NCBI GenBank assembly: GCA_002914845.1
Contig: JXTC01000120.1
Coordinates: forward strand, 515,429-579,428
DNA length: 64,000 bases
Direction of reading: 5' to 3'
Source: Trema orientale
Lineage: Eukaryota > Streptophyta > Magnoliopsida > Rosales > Cannabaceae
This document shows positions 27,764 through 39,399 of this stretch, in pieces (position 1 is the first letter of the stretch; each line of letters begins with the position of its first letter). The notes below the pieces were generated by a model. The model saw nothing but the letters and a program-made list of their open reading frames with translations. It made no database searches and was not told the DNA's origin. A program made the position numbers and the translations under genes.

Positions 27764-30499
27764 ATGGGTAATTGTATCTCAATTTCTCTTCAGTCTAGCT
27801 CAATCGATTCTGCAGTCTCTTATTGCTGCGAATTCACTGCCGGACGAGCTAAGTACGTGTATAAACTTGAAGAAAATCTTGAAGCCCTCAGGAAATCTTT
27901 AGAGGATTTAACAGTTAGAAAGAATGATGTAGTGAGGAGAGTAAGCGTTGCTGAGCAGCAGCAGTTGAAGCGCTTGGATGAGGTCCAGCGGTGGATTTCA
28001 ATGGTTGAAGCCACGGAAACAGAAACAAAGGAGCTGATGCTGAGAAGCTCTCAAGAAATCAGTAGACTATGCCTTCGGGGTTGCTGCTCGAAGAACTATA
28101 GATCCAGCTATGAGTACGGGAAAAAGGTGTTCGAAAAGCTATTTGAACTGATTGACTTGCGAAGCAAAGGGTTTTTCGAAGTGGTGGCTGAAACAGAACC
28201 AATAGCTCCAGTGGTTGCAATACCAGCTGAACCAACTGTGGGCTTCGAATCACTATTTGGCGAGGTTTTGAGAGACCTCAACGATGAAAATGTGAGAATT
28301 ATGGGGCTGTACGGAATGGGAGGGGTGGGAAAAACCACCCTTTTGAAAGACATTAATAACAATTTCCTCAACTCTCAGAGTAATTTTTACGTCATCTGGG
28401 TAGTGGTGTCTAAAGATAACAGCCTTGAGAAGATGCAAAATGACGTTGGAGAAAAAATTGGGTATTCTAGCGACGCTTGGAAGAGCAGAAACTATCAACA
28501 AAAAGCTTTAGACATCTTTAAAGTCCTGAGCAAGAAGAAATTTGTTATGTTATTGGATGACATATGGGAGAGAATTGATCTTGGTAAATTGGGGGTTCCA
28601 TTGCCTAACAGACAAAATGGATCCAAGCTCATATTCACGACTCGTTCCAAGGAAGTTTGTTATGAAATGGAGGCCGATAAGAAGGTTGAAGTGAAGTGCC
28701 TGTCATGGGACAACTCGTGGAAATTGTTCCAACAAAAGGTTGGGGAAGAAGCCCTCAATGTCCACCCAGATATCCCCGATTTAGCCCAGATAGTAGCGAA
28801 AGAGTGTGGTGGTTTACCGCTGGCACTAATTACCATTGGTCGCACCATGGCTTGCAAGAGAACGCCTCAAGAATGGATATATGCAATTCGAGTGTTAAGT
28901 ACTTCAGCCTCAAATTTTTCAGGCATGGGAGACAAGGTACTTCCTCTTTTAAAGTTCAGTTATGACAATTTAGCTAGTAAGAAAGTTAAATCTTGCTTCT
29001 TGTATTGTGCGTTATTCCCCGAAGATTGGAAAATTGAAAGAGATGAGTTAATAAATTATTGGATGTGTGAAGGATTTTTGGATGAACATGCTGGTATAAA
29101 TGACTTGCAAGGAGAAGGCTATTATATCATTGGTTCACTTCTTTATGCATGCTTATTAGAAGAGAGTAGTGAAGCACGTAATCTTGTAAAGATGCATGAT
29201 GTAATTCGTGACATGGCTTTATGGATAGCTTGTGGATGCGGAAAGGCGAATACTAGATTCTTGGTGAAAGCAAATGCTTTCTTAGTACAACCGCCAACCG
29301 TTGAAAAATGGAATCAGGCCGAAAGGATCTCTTTGATGATGAACCGGATTGGGAGTCTTTCAGGAAGTCCAGAATGCCCTAACCTCTTAACTTTATTTCT
29401 CCAGTATAATGATTTTCTTCGTATTAGTGACAACTTTTTCCAGTTTATGCCTAAATTAACAGTTTTGGATCTGTCAAAATGTGGATCCTTAACTTATTTG
29501 CCAGCAAATATTTCAAATTTAGTTTCATTGCAATATCTCAATCTGGCAGATACAGAAATAAAAGAATTACCAAGAGAGTTGAAGAACTTGGTAATGTTGA
29601 AATACTTGAACTTAGGGCATTTACCCCTTCTTGATGTGATTCCACACGAAGTTATATCAAGTTTTTCCCAGCTGCAGGTGTTAAACATGTATAAATGTGG
29701 AACGTCCAAAAATATAGTGGAGCATAGTGTTCAATGTGGGGGTAATGAACTACTGGTACAGGAACTGCAGTGTTTGAAACGCATAATTATGTTGGGTGTC
29801 TCCATAAAATGCGTCACTGCCCTCGAAAGATTTTTGAGCTCCCAAATGCTACTAAAGTCCACTCAAAGTCTATTGCTCCAATACTTAAGTACCTTGCAAT
29901 TTCTCGATCTGTCATCTTTCCGAAACATGGAGCGCTTGGACCGACTTTCTATTTTCGATAGCGAAAGCTTGGAAGAGTTAAAGATTGATTTGGAGGAACG
30001 AAACGATCAATATTCCGAATTAATGAGTCCTCTTCAGTGCTCAATTTTTCCACGTAAAGGATTATTCCTAACCCTTCGTGAAATCGATATTCGAGGTTGC
30101 CATAAACTAAAAGACTTAGCTGGGCTTATTTTTGCTCCACACCTGCGTAGTCTTTTCATCTCCCGTTGCAATTCACTTGAAGAAATAGTAAATGTGGACA
30201 AAGTAGGTGATGCTCCAGAGGTGGTGAAAGGTTTACAACCTTTTCTTAGACTTGAAACTCTCTACTTGTACTTCTTGCCGACATTAAAGAATATCCACCC
30301 AAAACCCTTGCCCTTTCAGTGTCTCAAGATAATTGATGTACGAGATTGTTTTGAACTGAAGAAACTTCCAATCAGTTCGAACGTCACTAGAATGAGACCT
30401 AATCTGACCATTACTGGAGAACAATATTGGTGGAATAAGTTAGAATGGGAGGACGAGACCACTCGAGATGCCTTTCTCCCTTGTTTTGAGGCTCGCTAG
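27764..30499 (+). CDS. CNL2: RPS5-like CC-NB-LRR resistance protein, 911 aa
   Basis: This is a single-exon paralog of CNL1 with an MGNC acylation start. A coiled coil spans about 30-135. The NB-ARC has the P-loop GMGGVGKTT (184-192, Lys190), kinase-2 VMLLDDIWE (261-269; Met replaces the Leu of the other copies), RNBS-B, GLPLA (350-354), RNBS-D (411-421) and MHD (477-479). The LRR domain runs about 520-890, ending with CFEAR. The annotated start is the ATG at 27764; the frame's extension to 27632 begins at TTG. The ARC segment around residues 365-405 is almost identical at DNA level to CNL4, whereas neighbouring segments are not, suggesting sequence exchange. No inactivating change is seen. 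Confidence 0.95.
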   Translation: MGNCISISLQSSSIDSAVSYCCEFTAGRAKYVYKLEENLEALRKSLEDLTVRKNDVVRRVSVAEQQQLKRLDEVQRWISMVEATETETKELMLRSSQEISRLCLRGCCSKNYRSSYEYGKKVFEKLFELIDLRSKGFFEVVAETEPIAPVVAIPAEPTVGFESLFGEVLRDLNDENVRIMGLYGMGGVGKTTLLKDINNNFLNSQSNFYVIWVVVSKDNSLEKMQNDVGEKIGYSSDAWKSRNYQQKALDIFKVLSKKKFVMLLDDIWERIDLGKLGVPLPNRQNGSKLIFTTRSKEVCYEMEADKKVEVKCLSWDNSWKLFQQKVGEEALNVHPDIPDLAQIVAKECGGLPLALITIGRTMACKRTPQEWIYAIRVLSTSASNFSGMGDKVLPLLKFSYDNLASKKVKSCFLYCALFPEDWKIERDELINYWMCEGFLDEHAGINDLQGEGYYIIGSLLYACLLEESSEARNLVKMHDVIRDMALWIACGCGKANTRFLVKANAFLVQPPTVEKWNQAERISLMMNRIGSLSGSPECPNLLTLFLQYNDFLRISDNFFQFMPKLTVLDLSKCGSLTYLPANISNLVSLQYLNLADTEIKELPRELKNLVMLKYLNLGHLPLLDVIPHEVISSFSQLQVLNMYKCGTSKNIVEHSVQCGGNELLVQELQCLKRIIMLGVSIKCVTALERFLSSQMLLKSTQSLLLQYLSTLQFLDLSSFRNMERLDRLSIFDSESLEELKIDLEERNDQYSELMSPLQCSIFPRKGLFLTLREIDIRGCHKLKDLAGLIFAPHLRSLFISRCNSLEEIVNVDKVGDAPEVVKGLQPFLRLETLYLYFLPTLKNIHPKPLPFQCLKIIDVRDCFELKKLPISSNVTRMRPNLTITGEQYWWNKLEWEDETTRDAFLPCFEAR

Positions 30500-33235
30500 A
30501 CAGAGAGAATTGATGTAGTACTAGAGCAAAATACTTCAATTCCTGGATTCTTGGTGAGATGTCATCCCAACTGTACTAAATTATATTAGTCTTCATTTTT
30601 CATTTAAGGCTGTTTTTAGTTTTCTCTTCTCACTTTTTCTTTATTTATTTCTTTTTTTTTTCTCAGGTATATTTTATCTTTTGACGTGGACATAGAAGAA
30701 AGAAACTACAAATACAGAACAGTCAAATCAACAAGAACGAATACTCGACGAGCTGGAATTTGTTGGACTAAAAGTAAGAGATAGTTTGTCTATGTTTTTA
30801 TAGTCACTTCCGTTCTTTTAGAAGTTGTTGTAATACTTTAATTCATTCATTTTCATCAGCACAATGTTGAATTGCCGCAATGTTCAAACTTTTTAGGTTC
30901 TGTGCAGTGGTGGGCATTCACTTGAGAGATCTTGTATTCTTTATCTTTTCTCGAAAATTGGGTGAGTTACTGCCTGAGCCTTGGTTTGTTTTATAGTGCA
31001 TTTAGAGAGATTTGGGCTGTACTGAATTTTTTGACTGGATTTCGTTGCTAATTCACAATTCAGTGGTGCTTTCGCTTTCATTGCGGCATGGGCTGGCCAG
31101 GTAAGATGATTTGATTATGTACTTTTGTTTTTGGTTGATATTCATAATTTCAAATCAGTCTCGGCCAATTTTTAATTATTTATATTTAGGCATTTGCAGA
31201 GTGGCTGGCAACCGATGATGGAGCAAACACGAATGTCAGGTCACTTGGAACTTGACAGAGAAGACCCCAGTTTCAGTACCACTTGGTGAGTTATTAGGAT
31301 CTGCCTTTCTCTTCCAATTTGTGTGTGTGTTTATTTCTTTATTTATTTATTTTTGGTTGTTTGTTCTAATGTTTTTTCTGGTTTTTTCTCAAAAGTTTTC
31401 CTTCTCTTATGATTGGTTCTTTTATGTTTTATAAGGCGTTTCTGAAGCATGTCCTTTGTTGTCACATTACATAACTTAAAAATTTTAGGCTGCTTAACTT
31501 AAATGCTCTCATAACAAGGCAAAAAAAAATTCAATTTTAAGTGAGAATCAGCAATTCTGAAATTAAAACATGAAATAAAAATCAGTTGCTCAATTTTTTG
31601 ACTATTTAAGGCCCCAAAATATAGCTAGGATAATTTTTGGCATTTGTTCCAGCCTTTTTGTGGCCTGTAATAGCTTTTAAGATTGCTCCAGTCAGTGGTT
31701 TTCAATTTCAACTATAGTGTCCCACATGTTCGGTTTGTTCTCCAGTACATATCTCAAACACGTACAACCTCTTAATATTGCCTCACACATATTTAGTTCG
31801 TATGTCCTTGGAATTACAATGCTGCATAGGCAATTTATAGTATTTGCAGCTTATGTCTTTTCTGCCCTGAATTTCATATAATATTTGTAAAAAGAATTTC
31901 AACTTGAATTTTAACCTCTTAAGCCTTAACTTTTTCGATGTCTTGGTATGTACGAGAACCAGAGGTAACTTATTATCAGAAGACATTTAAACTTGGTTTA
32001 TGGATATATAGAATCATGTCTTTAAATTGATATCATAAGAGTTTTTTCTTTTCGGGGATTTCTTGTTAATTATTAGGAGGATCTTTTCCACAGAATGTCG
32101 TTTTATTCTTTAATAGCAGAATTTTGATATACCCTCATCTCTGAATGAAGATGATGAAGCTTATATTACCAACTGCCTCTTTGGCACCCTCCACATCTAC
32201 TTTACTATGTCTCTCTCATTGCATGAGCTATAGTTAAGGTGGCAACAGGATAATCAATTTGAAAAAATCTTTTCTTGGTTAAATTCTATGTATCTCTTAA
32301 TTTTATCTGATTGTTACCATTTCAATGTAGGAAGCTGTCTTTCGCAACTATGTGACCACTCCTGGTATTCCGTTTTTGATAAAATTACCATCTTTTGAAA
32401 AGGTTAGGATGAAAATTAAAAACTAAAGTGATTTTCACTTGTTATTATACCTATTTAATAATTTTACCTTCATTAGGAACTTTTGCACGTTGCCCCATAT
32501 CGGCTTTGTTCTACCATGCCCGTGTTATTTTTAGCTATTGTACTAAAGACAGATTCAGAGTACAAGTTCTCTAACCACGTGTACCTTCTTTGTATGCATG
32601 TTTTGTGAACAACTACTTTTTCAGTTCAGCTTTATAACTGAATAACTTGGAGCATAAAGCTGATGAACAATAATTTTCAGGGTATCCTAAATGCGAGTCA
32701 TTTGATGCTGTTTGTATACCATTGTAAACCTAACTATATTGATTTCTTTAAATAAAAGTGGCATGTTTATGATTTTGTCCATAAAAACATATTTTACCTG
32801 CCTTTTCATTCTTTAACTTTTGTGGCTGTCAGGTGTGGGAATATGCTGGCCAAAGAAAAATGAGTGTGTTTCTTTAAAAGATGCTAATTTAGGTATGCTA
32901 GTTGCTTCCCCTCTGTTCCTCTGTGTTTGGACTTCATATTCATTTTGGAATTCAAATGTTGTAAGGAAAATGAGAAACCTTTCTGTGAAATAATTTTGAG
33001 ATGCCAAAAGAAAATTGTATCTTTTAAGATATGTTAAAACTGGGGATTAGGAGAAAAATTAGAAGAACTCGTATTGTATACATTCAGCTGTATGTAGATA
33101 TAAAATTCAGATATATGCTGGTTGCTTAAAGGCTTAGAGCTTATGACGTAAAATTTGCAAAACCGATTGCAAATCAAGCTCTTGTAAAATGTTGCTAAGT
33201 TGTAAGTGGATTGCATCGAGCCTCAATTAAACAAA
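30500..33235 (+). other. CNL2 3' trailer with conserved exon-like blocks
   Basis: A candidate first intron runs 30554-30666 (gtgagat ... tctcag, 113 bp). The next exon-like piece ends at a donor at 30774 (aaa|gtaaga). Further blocks with splice-like borders are ggctggccag|gtaaga (about 31101), ttatatttag|gcatttgc (about 31190) and the copy of the seven-fold trailer block at about 32830-32890. Equivalent blocks follow CNL3 and CNL4. None encodes a conserved protein. They look like 3'-UTR exons of the CNL transcript, or a linked non-coding RNA. Confidence 0.55.
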
Positions 33236-33985
33236 GAAACCAAAAATGAAAAAGGACCTATACCAATTACCAAAATATATCCTTCTTGTTTTGGTTATTT
33301 TAGGAAATTAGGAAATTATTAGTATTACTATTTATTAGGTTTTATTAAATTATTAGGTTATTTTAATTTTGAGTAACTAGTTTTAAGTTTCTTGTTTTCA
33401 TTAGTTTTTAAAATTTGTTTATTTTCCTAATTGTATCTAATTACCTATCTATAAATAAGCTTAACTATCTAATTACTTGTCAGACCATAAATAAATGAAT
33501 ATTGAGTGATTTGAGTTTTCTCCCTCTTTGATTCTCGTTTCTCTAAATTCCTCTATTGCTTCTACTCAGTCATATATTTCTGCCTTGACCTATTCTCTTT
33601 CTAATTTCTCATCTTATCCTACATCACACACTTTAACTATTTCTAAGTTCAAACCATATTGTTCTTTTTTCAACACTTGATTCCAAACTCCTCCTCCTTC
33701 TTCGTCCTCATTTTGATTTGCTACATTATCAAAAATTATGTTTGTGCTTGTAAGAAGAATAATAAAATAAAAGAAATAAGAAGAAATGAACCCTTTAAAA
33801 GCGACTTTGACTAAAAAAAAAAGTTTTAAAACTCTTTGTAAAATGGTCTTTTTCCACGGTCGACTGATATGCATGCTTCTATGTAATGTCCTGTTTATCC
33901 ATACAACAATAACAGCAGCAATTTTTGTGGCACTTAGTAGCAGACCAGATATTTTCGAAAAATTAGCCTAACAAGTTTGGGAGAG
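33236..33985. other. Intergenic DNA between trailer and gypsy remnant
   Basis: No gene is seen. The piece gcatgcttctatgtaatgt near 33872 resembles the trailer relics at 7464 and 14187, so part of it may still belong to the CNL unit. Confidence 0.45.
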
Positions 33986-34514
33986 TTATATCAACGAGGT
34001 GTTGAGTTTAGTAGTATAAAGATCGGAGAATAAAAATTTTGTGCTTAGGGTGATTTGAGCCACAAAAATATCTTTTATCCTACCGGTTATCTTAGCCTTA
34101 CATTATAAGCTTAATAAAGTCCTAATGATCTTTGGTGTAATATTAATCTACATTAATGGAGAGCGGTATGAAGAGTAGGCCTATAGAGTTTATATATTTC
34201 AATCTAGAGATTTATTATAACTTACTTATTTGCATAAACTGATCTGAGTTGCACATCATTAAATGTAATTATTTTCACACACACATACTCAAGGAATCTA
34301 TAGTGGAATCAGGTTAGCATTTGAATTGAAATTCTAGACCCATTAACAGTGTTCAAAATTTTTTTTTTGAGCTTTATATTATGTGAAATCTTTGAGGCAA
34401 ATTTTGAGAATTAAACTGGGTCATGGTTTGGTTAAGTCTAGGTGTTTAGAATTTTGTTTAGGTTTTCTTTTCTTTCTTTTGCTCGAGGATTAGCAAAAAT
34501 TCAAGTTTGGGGTG
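33986..34514 (+). mobile_element. Gypsy internal 3' remnant and possible 5' LTR tail
   Basis: The end reads ttttgctcgaggattagcaa and then agtttggggtg, a polypurine-type tract that, to my knowledge, precedes the 3' LTR in Athila/Tat gypsy elements. A 17-base identity (34264-34280) with the 3' LTR end (36118-36134), plus weaker similarity upstream of it, suggests that the end of the 5' LTR is also present, with nearly the whole interior deleted. No coding part remains. Confidence 0.5.
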
Positions 34515-36134
34515 TGATAACTCTATGAAAATAGAGTTAATTTTGCTATTTTATTAATTAAAAATGTGTTTCCTAGAGTAATTTTAAATTAGATTTTTAA
34601 GTAATATAAGTTGTTTTATTTTATTTTGGTTTAAGTTTAGTTTTATTTAATTTTATATTATTTTATTCGGTTTAGGTGTTTTAATTTAATTATTTTAAGT
34701 TAAATTTAATTTGAAATAGATATTTAATTAGATTTAGGTTTTTGATTTGATTTAATTTAATTTTGATTTGATTTAGGTTAAATCGAAAAGAAGAAAGAAA
34801 AAAAGAAATCTGGTTAAATCACAGCTGTTGGATCAAACACACGAAAGGTCCAGATTAGAGAGTGCACTTCAAGCGCGGACGGAGAGAGTGGGGGAGGCAT
34901 CACACCGACATATGGGGCCCACGCGGAAAAAAAGATGTGCATGTGTGTTTTGTAGTGTCTGATCCGCATATATCTTGCACAACCGGATTCATATCCAACA
35001 AGAAACCGCCACGTCATCCATTTGAAGTCAATCTTTCTTTTAGCCAATCAGTAGCGATTTTCGTGCCGAGCCTTCCTTTTTGTGCCGCATGGAATTATTG
35101 CCCCTGTATCAAATTTTGAATAAGAAACGTGAAATAAAGAGAGAGAGAAAGAGAGTAAATGGAAAAGTGACACATCATTCTGCCAATCATATTTGAGCAT
35201 AGGAATCTGTAAATGATTGAGAAACACTCTCTTTTAAGCTATAAAAGGACTATGGGACAGAGGAAAAAATACACAATTTTATAGTGAGAAACATAGTAGT
35301 CCAGAGAAAGAAAGTCTGTGGGAGATAGAGCAGTGGAGTGGAGCCTCTTCAACCGCGATTTCTTTAGTTTGATTTTATTTTCAACTCTAGAATTTTATTT
35401 TCTTTAGGATGTTTACAGTTAATATTTTTGTTTTACTTAGTTTAATTATATTCGAAATTTCTTTTCTAGGGCTACAATGTAGCCTAACTATGAAGCTTTT
35501 TTCAATTTAGTCCATGAATTATTTTTCCTAGTTGAGTTTTCAGTTCTATTCTTAATGCTTCAATTTAATTGGCCACTAAATAGATGATTTGTTAATCATA
35601 ATGAAACCAGAAAGAGATTTATGTGTCTAGTTCATTAGATTGAAAGCTATAATTACATGTAAAATAGGAATATATTTACATGGTTTGTGTAGTCGCTATA
35701 TGAGTTTCCATAAATCTTAATGAATTCTTAATTAGTTTAATTTACATAGGAATAATTAAGGGTATTTTTGCTTGAACTCGGGAGAAGAAAGTAAATAAAT
35801 TAGAGAATCTCGACCATTAACTAGGGGAATAATTTAGGACTAATGAGATAGAGAATTTTTAGAGTGGATTAGTTACGGTGATATCGGACACCCTAGGTTT
35901 AATTTCATTGATTTACATCTCGTTTTATTTTTCGCTTTTAATTTTCGTTCTCGTTTATTTTTATTGCTTTTAGTTTTAATTTAATTTAAATTTTCTTCAG
36001 TCGATTAATTCAAATAAAATTAGAGTCAGTTAAATTTCGGTACTTAATAAATCAACAGTATTCGTGGGACGATACTCATACTCACTACTTTATTATTTGT
36101 TCGCAATATTATGCAATTGTAATTATTTTCACAC
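34515..36134 (+). repeat. Gypsy LTR upstream of CNL3
   Basis: This long LTR (about 1.6 kb) starts TGATAACTC directly after the polypurine tract. It ends near ttttcacac, after a stretch with gtattcgtgggacgatactc, a wording familiar from the 3' end of Athila/Tat LTRs. It has a clear TATA box, ctataaaagg, at 35239-35248 on the plus strand, the same direction as CNL3. Its right end lies about 380 bp before the CNL3 ATG. Confidence 0.65.
35240..35247 (+). promoter_or_regulatory. TATA box of the gypsy LTR
   Basis: TATAAAAG in the LTR faces CNL3 and lies about 1.27 kb upstream of its start codon. Transcripts from it would read into the CNL3 leader if no terminator intervenes. Whether it is used cannot be seen from sequence. 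Confidence 0.6.
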
Positions 36135-36510
36135 CAATATTTCTTCACCTAGGAGGTAAATCCCCATGTGGCTAGAACTCTCTTCAATGATGGATAGATA
36201 ACTCTTTTTCTAGAGGAAAAAAAAAAAAAAAACCTAATTCTTAATCGACCACTAATTTTCCTTCTGTGGAACCCAGACAACCAACCACTGCACTTGACCT
36301 CTTTTCTTTTCTTTTCTTTTTTTTTATTCCTGACTAAAGTGACCATTTTAGCCTCACAACTTCATTATATTTTCTCGAATGTTGGCTTCTTTATTCTATA
36401 CGTCAACTTTCCTAAAACCTTCATCTCAGCCTCTCACAACTGTATTCTCCATCATATTATTCTTCGCTCTTTCTCAGTTTTGAATCTCAAAAACAATTTC
36501 CCAACAACCA
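36135..36510 (+). promoter_or_regulatory. CNL3 upstream and leader; family promoter block missing
   Basis: The leader part from about 36350 (cctcacaacttcattatatt, then aatgttggcttctttattct) aligns with the other CNL leaders. The conserved block that stands before CNL1, CNL2 and CNL4 (cagctgttt...ctcacttgggtcc...ctcttgga) is not found. A W-box-like TTGACC is at about 36294. The gypsy LTR ends just upstream. Confidence 0.55.
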
Positions 36511-39258
36511 ATGGGTGGCTGTATCTCAATATCACTTCAGTCTAACATTGATTCCTTAGGTGCTAATTGCTGTGATTTCATATCTGGACGGGCGAGGTAC
36601 GTGTATAAGCTCGAAGAAAATCTGGATGCGCTCAATACGGCTCTGGAAGAGTTAATAGATGAAAAGAATGACTTGGTGAGAAGAGTCAGTATCGCTGAGC
36701 AGCAGCAGTTGAAGCGCCTGGATAAGGTCCAGAGGTGGATTTCAAGGGCTGAAGCCATGGAAACCGAAGCCAATGCACTGATATTAAGAAGGTCTCAGGA
36801 GATAGGAAGACTATGCCTTTGTGGTTACTGCTCAAAGAGCTACAAGTCCAGCTACGAGTATGGGAAAACAGTGTGTGAAAAGCTAGCTGAAGTGACTGAT
36901 TTGCAAAGCAAAGGGCGTTTCGAAGTGGTGGCCGAAAGAGAACCAATGGCTCCTGTGATTGAAATACCAGTCGAGCCAACTGTGGGCTTGGAATTACTGT
37001 TTGGGGAGGTTTGGAGAGATCTCAGTGATGAAAATGTGAGAACTATAGGGTTATATGGAATGGGAGGGGTGGGCAAAACCACCCTTTTGAAGAAAATCAA
37101 CAACAGTTTTCTCGACGCTCCAAATAGTAAGTGTTATGTCATCTGGGTAGTGGTGTCTAAAGATCACAACCTTGAGAAGATACAAAATGACATTGGAGAA
37201 AAAACTGGCTATTGTGATGACACATGGAAGAGTAGAAACATTCAACAGAAAGCTGAAGACATCTATAAAGTCTTGAGCAAAAAGAAATTTGTTCTGTTGT
37301 TGGATGACATATGGGAGAGGATCGATCTTGGTAAAATAGGCCTTCCTTTGCCCAACAGACAAAATGGATCGAAGGTTATATTCACGACCCGCTCAAAGGA
37401 AGTTTGTTTTGAAATGGAGGCTGACAAAAAGGTTGAAGTAATGTGCTTGTCATGGGACAAATCATGGGAACTGTTCCGAGAAAAGGTTGGGGAAGAAGCA
37501 CTCAATGTCCACCCAGATATCCCTGATTTAGCTCAAGTAGTCGCAAAAGAGTGTGATGGTTTACCACTCGCACTAATCACCATTGGTCGCGCCATGGCTT
37601 GCAAGAGAACACCTCAAGAATGGAGATATGCAATTCATGTCTTGAAGAACTCAGCCTCAGAATTTCCAGTCATGGGAGACGAGGTATTTCCTCTTTTAAA
37701 GTTCAGTTACGACAATTTAGCCAATGAGAAAATTAGATCTTGTTTCTTGTACTGTGCGTTATTCCCAGAAGATTGGGAAATTAAAAGAGATGACTTGATA
37801 AATTACTGGATGTGTGAGGGATTTTTGGATGAACATGCTGATATAAATGGTCTGCAAGGCCAAGGATATACTATCATTGGCTCCCTTCTATATGCGTGCC
37901 TATTAGAAGAGAGCAGTGAAGGAAGTAATCATGTAAAGATGCATGATGTCATTCGCGACATGGCCTTGTGGATAGCCCGTGGATGTGGAGAGGCAGGGAA
38001 TAGAGTTTTAGTTAACACAAGTGCTCCATCTGTACAATGGCTCAAAATTGAAAAATTGGAGGTTGAAAGGATCTCTTTGATGAGAAACCGTATTCAAAAT
38101 CTTGCAGGATCTCCAACATGCCCCAACCTGTTGACCTTATTACTCCATGGTAACCATTTGTGTCAGATCAGTAAGGGGTTCTTTGAGTTCATGCCTAAAT
38201 TAACAGTTTTGGATCTATCTCATAATACATTCCTAAGTTATTTGCCAGTGGAGATATCAAATTTAGCTTCGTTGCAATATCTCAATTTGGCAAACACATC
38301 AATAAAAGAATTGCCAAGAGAGTTGCAGAAGTTAGTCATGTTGAAATACTTGAACTTAGGGCATTTACGTCTTCTTGATGTAATTCCGCAAGAAGTAATA
38401 TTAAGTTTTTCCCGGCTGCAAGTGTTTAATGTGTATATGTGTGGAATGTCTGAAAGGATAGTGAAGGATAGTGTACAATGTGGGGGTAATGAGTTATTAG
38501 TACAGGAATTGCAGTATCTGAAACACATAATTACGTTGGGTGTCTCCTTCAAATGTGTCACAGCCCTTGGAAGATTTTTGGATTCCGAAATGCTACGGAA
38601 CTCCACTCAAAGTCTATGCCTCCAATATTTAAGCACCTTGCAAAATCTTAATCTGTCCTCGCTTTGCAACATGGAGCGTTTAGAAGTACTTACTATCAAC
38701 AGTTGTACAAGCTTGGAAGAGTTGAAGACTGATTGTGACTCGGAAAGAAGAGATCAATCCCAATCCCATGTAAACGTTCCTCTACAATGCTCAGTCTTCC
38801 CAAGTAAAGAGTTGTTCCTAAGCCTTCGTTATTTTAGTATTGAACGTTGTCCTAAAGTAAAAGACTTGACAGGGCTAATTTTTGCTCCAAACCTGGTCAG
38901 TCTTTCGATCATCAGTTGTATTGCAGTGGAAGAAATAATAAGTGTCGACAAACTCGGTGATGCTCTAGAGGTCGTGAAAAGTTTAGAACCTTTTCTTAGA
39001 CTTGAAAATTTGGAATTGATCACTTTACCGAAATTAATGAATATATACTCAAAACCCCTGCCCTTTCAATGTCTGAAGTTAATTGAGGTAGAAAGATGCG
39101 AAAAGCTGAAGAAACTTCCCATCAATTCTAACATCACTCGAGGGTCTAATTTGACCATTAAAGGAGAAAGATCTTGGTGGAATGAGTTAGAATGGGACGA
39201 TGACATCACTAAAGAAGTCTTTCTGCCCTGTTTTAAGGCTTATAAGTTGCAGAGTTGA
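36511..39258 (+). CDS. CNL3: RPS5-like CC-NB-LRR resistance protein, 915 aa
   Basis: This is a single-exon paralog. It starts MGGC instead of MGNC but keeps Gly2 and Cys4 for dual acylation; RPS5 itself also begins MGGC. A coiled coil spans about 28-135. The P-loop GMGGVGKTT is at 183-191 (Lys189), kinase-2 LLLDDIWE at 262-269, GLPLA at 350-354, RNBS-D at 411-421 and MHD at 477-479. The LRR domain fills about 520-895. The C terminus is the longest of the four (CFKAYKLQS), and the SxxITRMGPNL motif is shortened to ITRGSNL. The segment around residues 305-345 is nearly identical to CNL1 in DNA. Its promoter context differs from that of its sisters (gypsy LTR upstream), so its regulation may differ. 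Confidence 0.95.
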   Translation: MGGCISISLQSNIDSLGANCCDFISGRARYVYKLEENLDALNTALEELIDEKNDLVRRVSIAEQQQLKRLDKVQRWISRAEAMETEANALILRRSQEIGRLCLCGYCSKSYKSSYEYGKTVCEKLAEVTDLQSKGRFEVVAEREPMAPVIEIPVEPTVGLELLFGEVWRDLSDENVRTIGLYGMGGVGKTTLLKKINNSFLDAPNSKCYVIWVVVSKDHNLEKIQNDIGEKTGYCDDTWKSRNIQQKAEDIYKVLSKKKFVLLLDDIWERIDLGKIGLPLPNRQNGSKVIFTTRSKEVCFEMEADKKVEVMCLSWDKSWELFREKVGEEALNVHPDIPDLAQVVAKECDGLPLALITIGRAMACKRTPQEWRYAIHVLKNSASEFPVMGDEVFPLLKFSYDNLANEKIRSCFLYCALFPEDWEIKRDDLINYWMCEGFLDEHADINGLQGQGYTIIGSLLYACLLEESSEGSNHVKMHDVIRDMALWIARGCGEAGNRVLVNTSAPSVQWLKIEKLEVERISLMRNRIQNLAGSPTCPNLLTLLLHGNHLCQISKGFFEFMPKLTVLDLSHNTFLSYLPVEISNLASLQYLNLANTSIKELPRELQKLVMLKYLNLGHLRLLDVIPQEVILSFSRLQVFNVYMCGMSERIVKDSVQCGGNELLVQELQYLKHIITLGVSFKCVTALGRFLDSEMLRNSTQSLCLQYLSTLQNLNLSSLCNMERLEVLTINSCTSLEELKTDCDSERRDQSQSHVNVPLQCSVFPSKELFLSLRYFSIERCPKVKDLTGLIFAPNLVSLSIISCIAVEEIISVDKLGDALEVVKSLEPFLRLENLELITLPKLMNIYSKPLPFQCLKLIEVERCEKLKKLPINSNITRGSNLTIKGERSWWNELEWDDDITKEVFLPCFKAYKLQS

Positions 39259-39366
39259 GGTAGCATAAAGGAGAAAATACTTCAATTACAGGTGAGATAC
39301 CTTCACTTTACATCAATCTTTATTTATTTATTTTTTTTTGGCTCTCTCTTCTCACCTTTTCTTTTG

Positions 39367-39399
<33 letters not shown>

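Noticed and set aside
36537-39023. Antisense ORFs across CNL coding regions (also at 18770-20683, 27820-29709 and 46918-49059)
   Set aside because: They mirror the conserved sense codons and have no family match; they are shadows.
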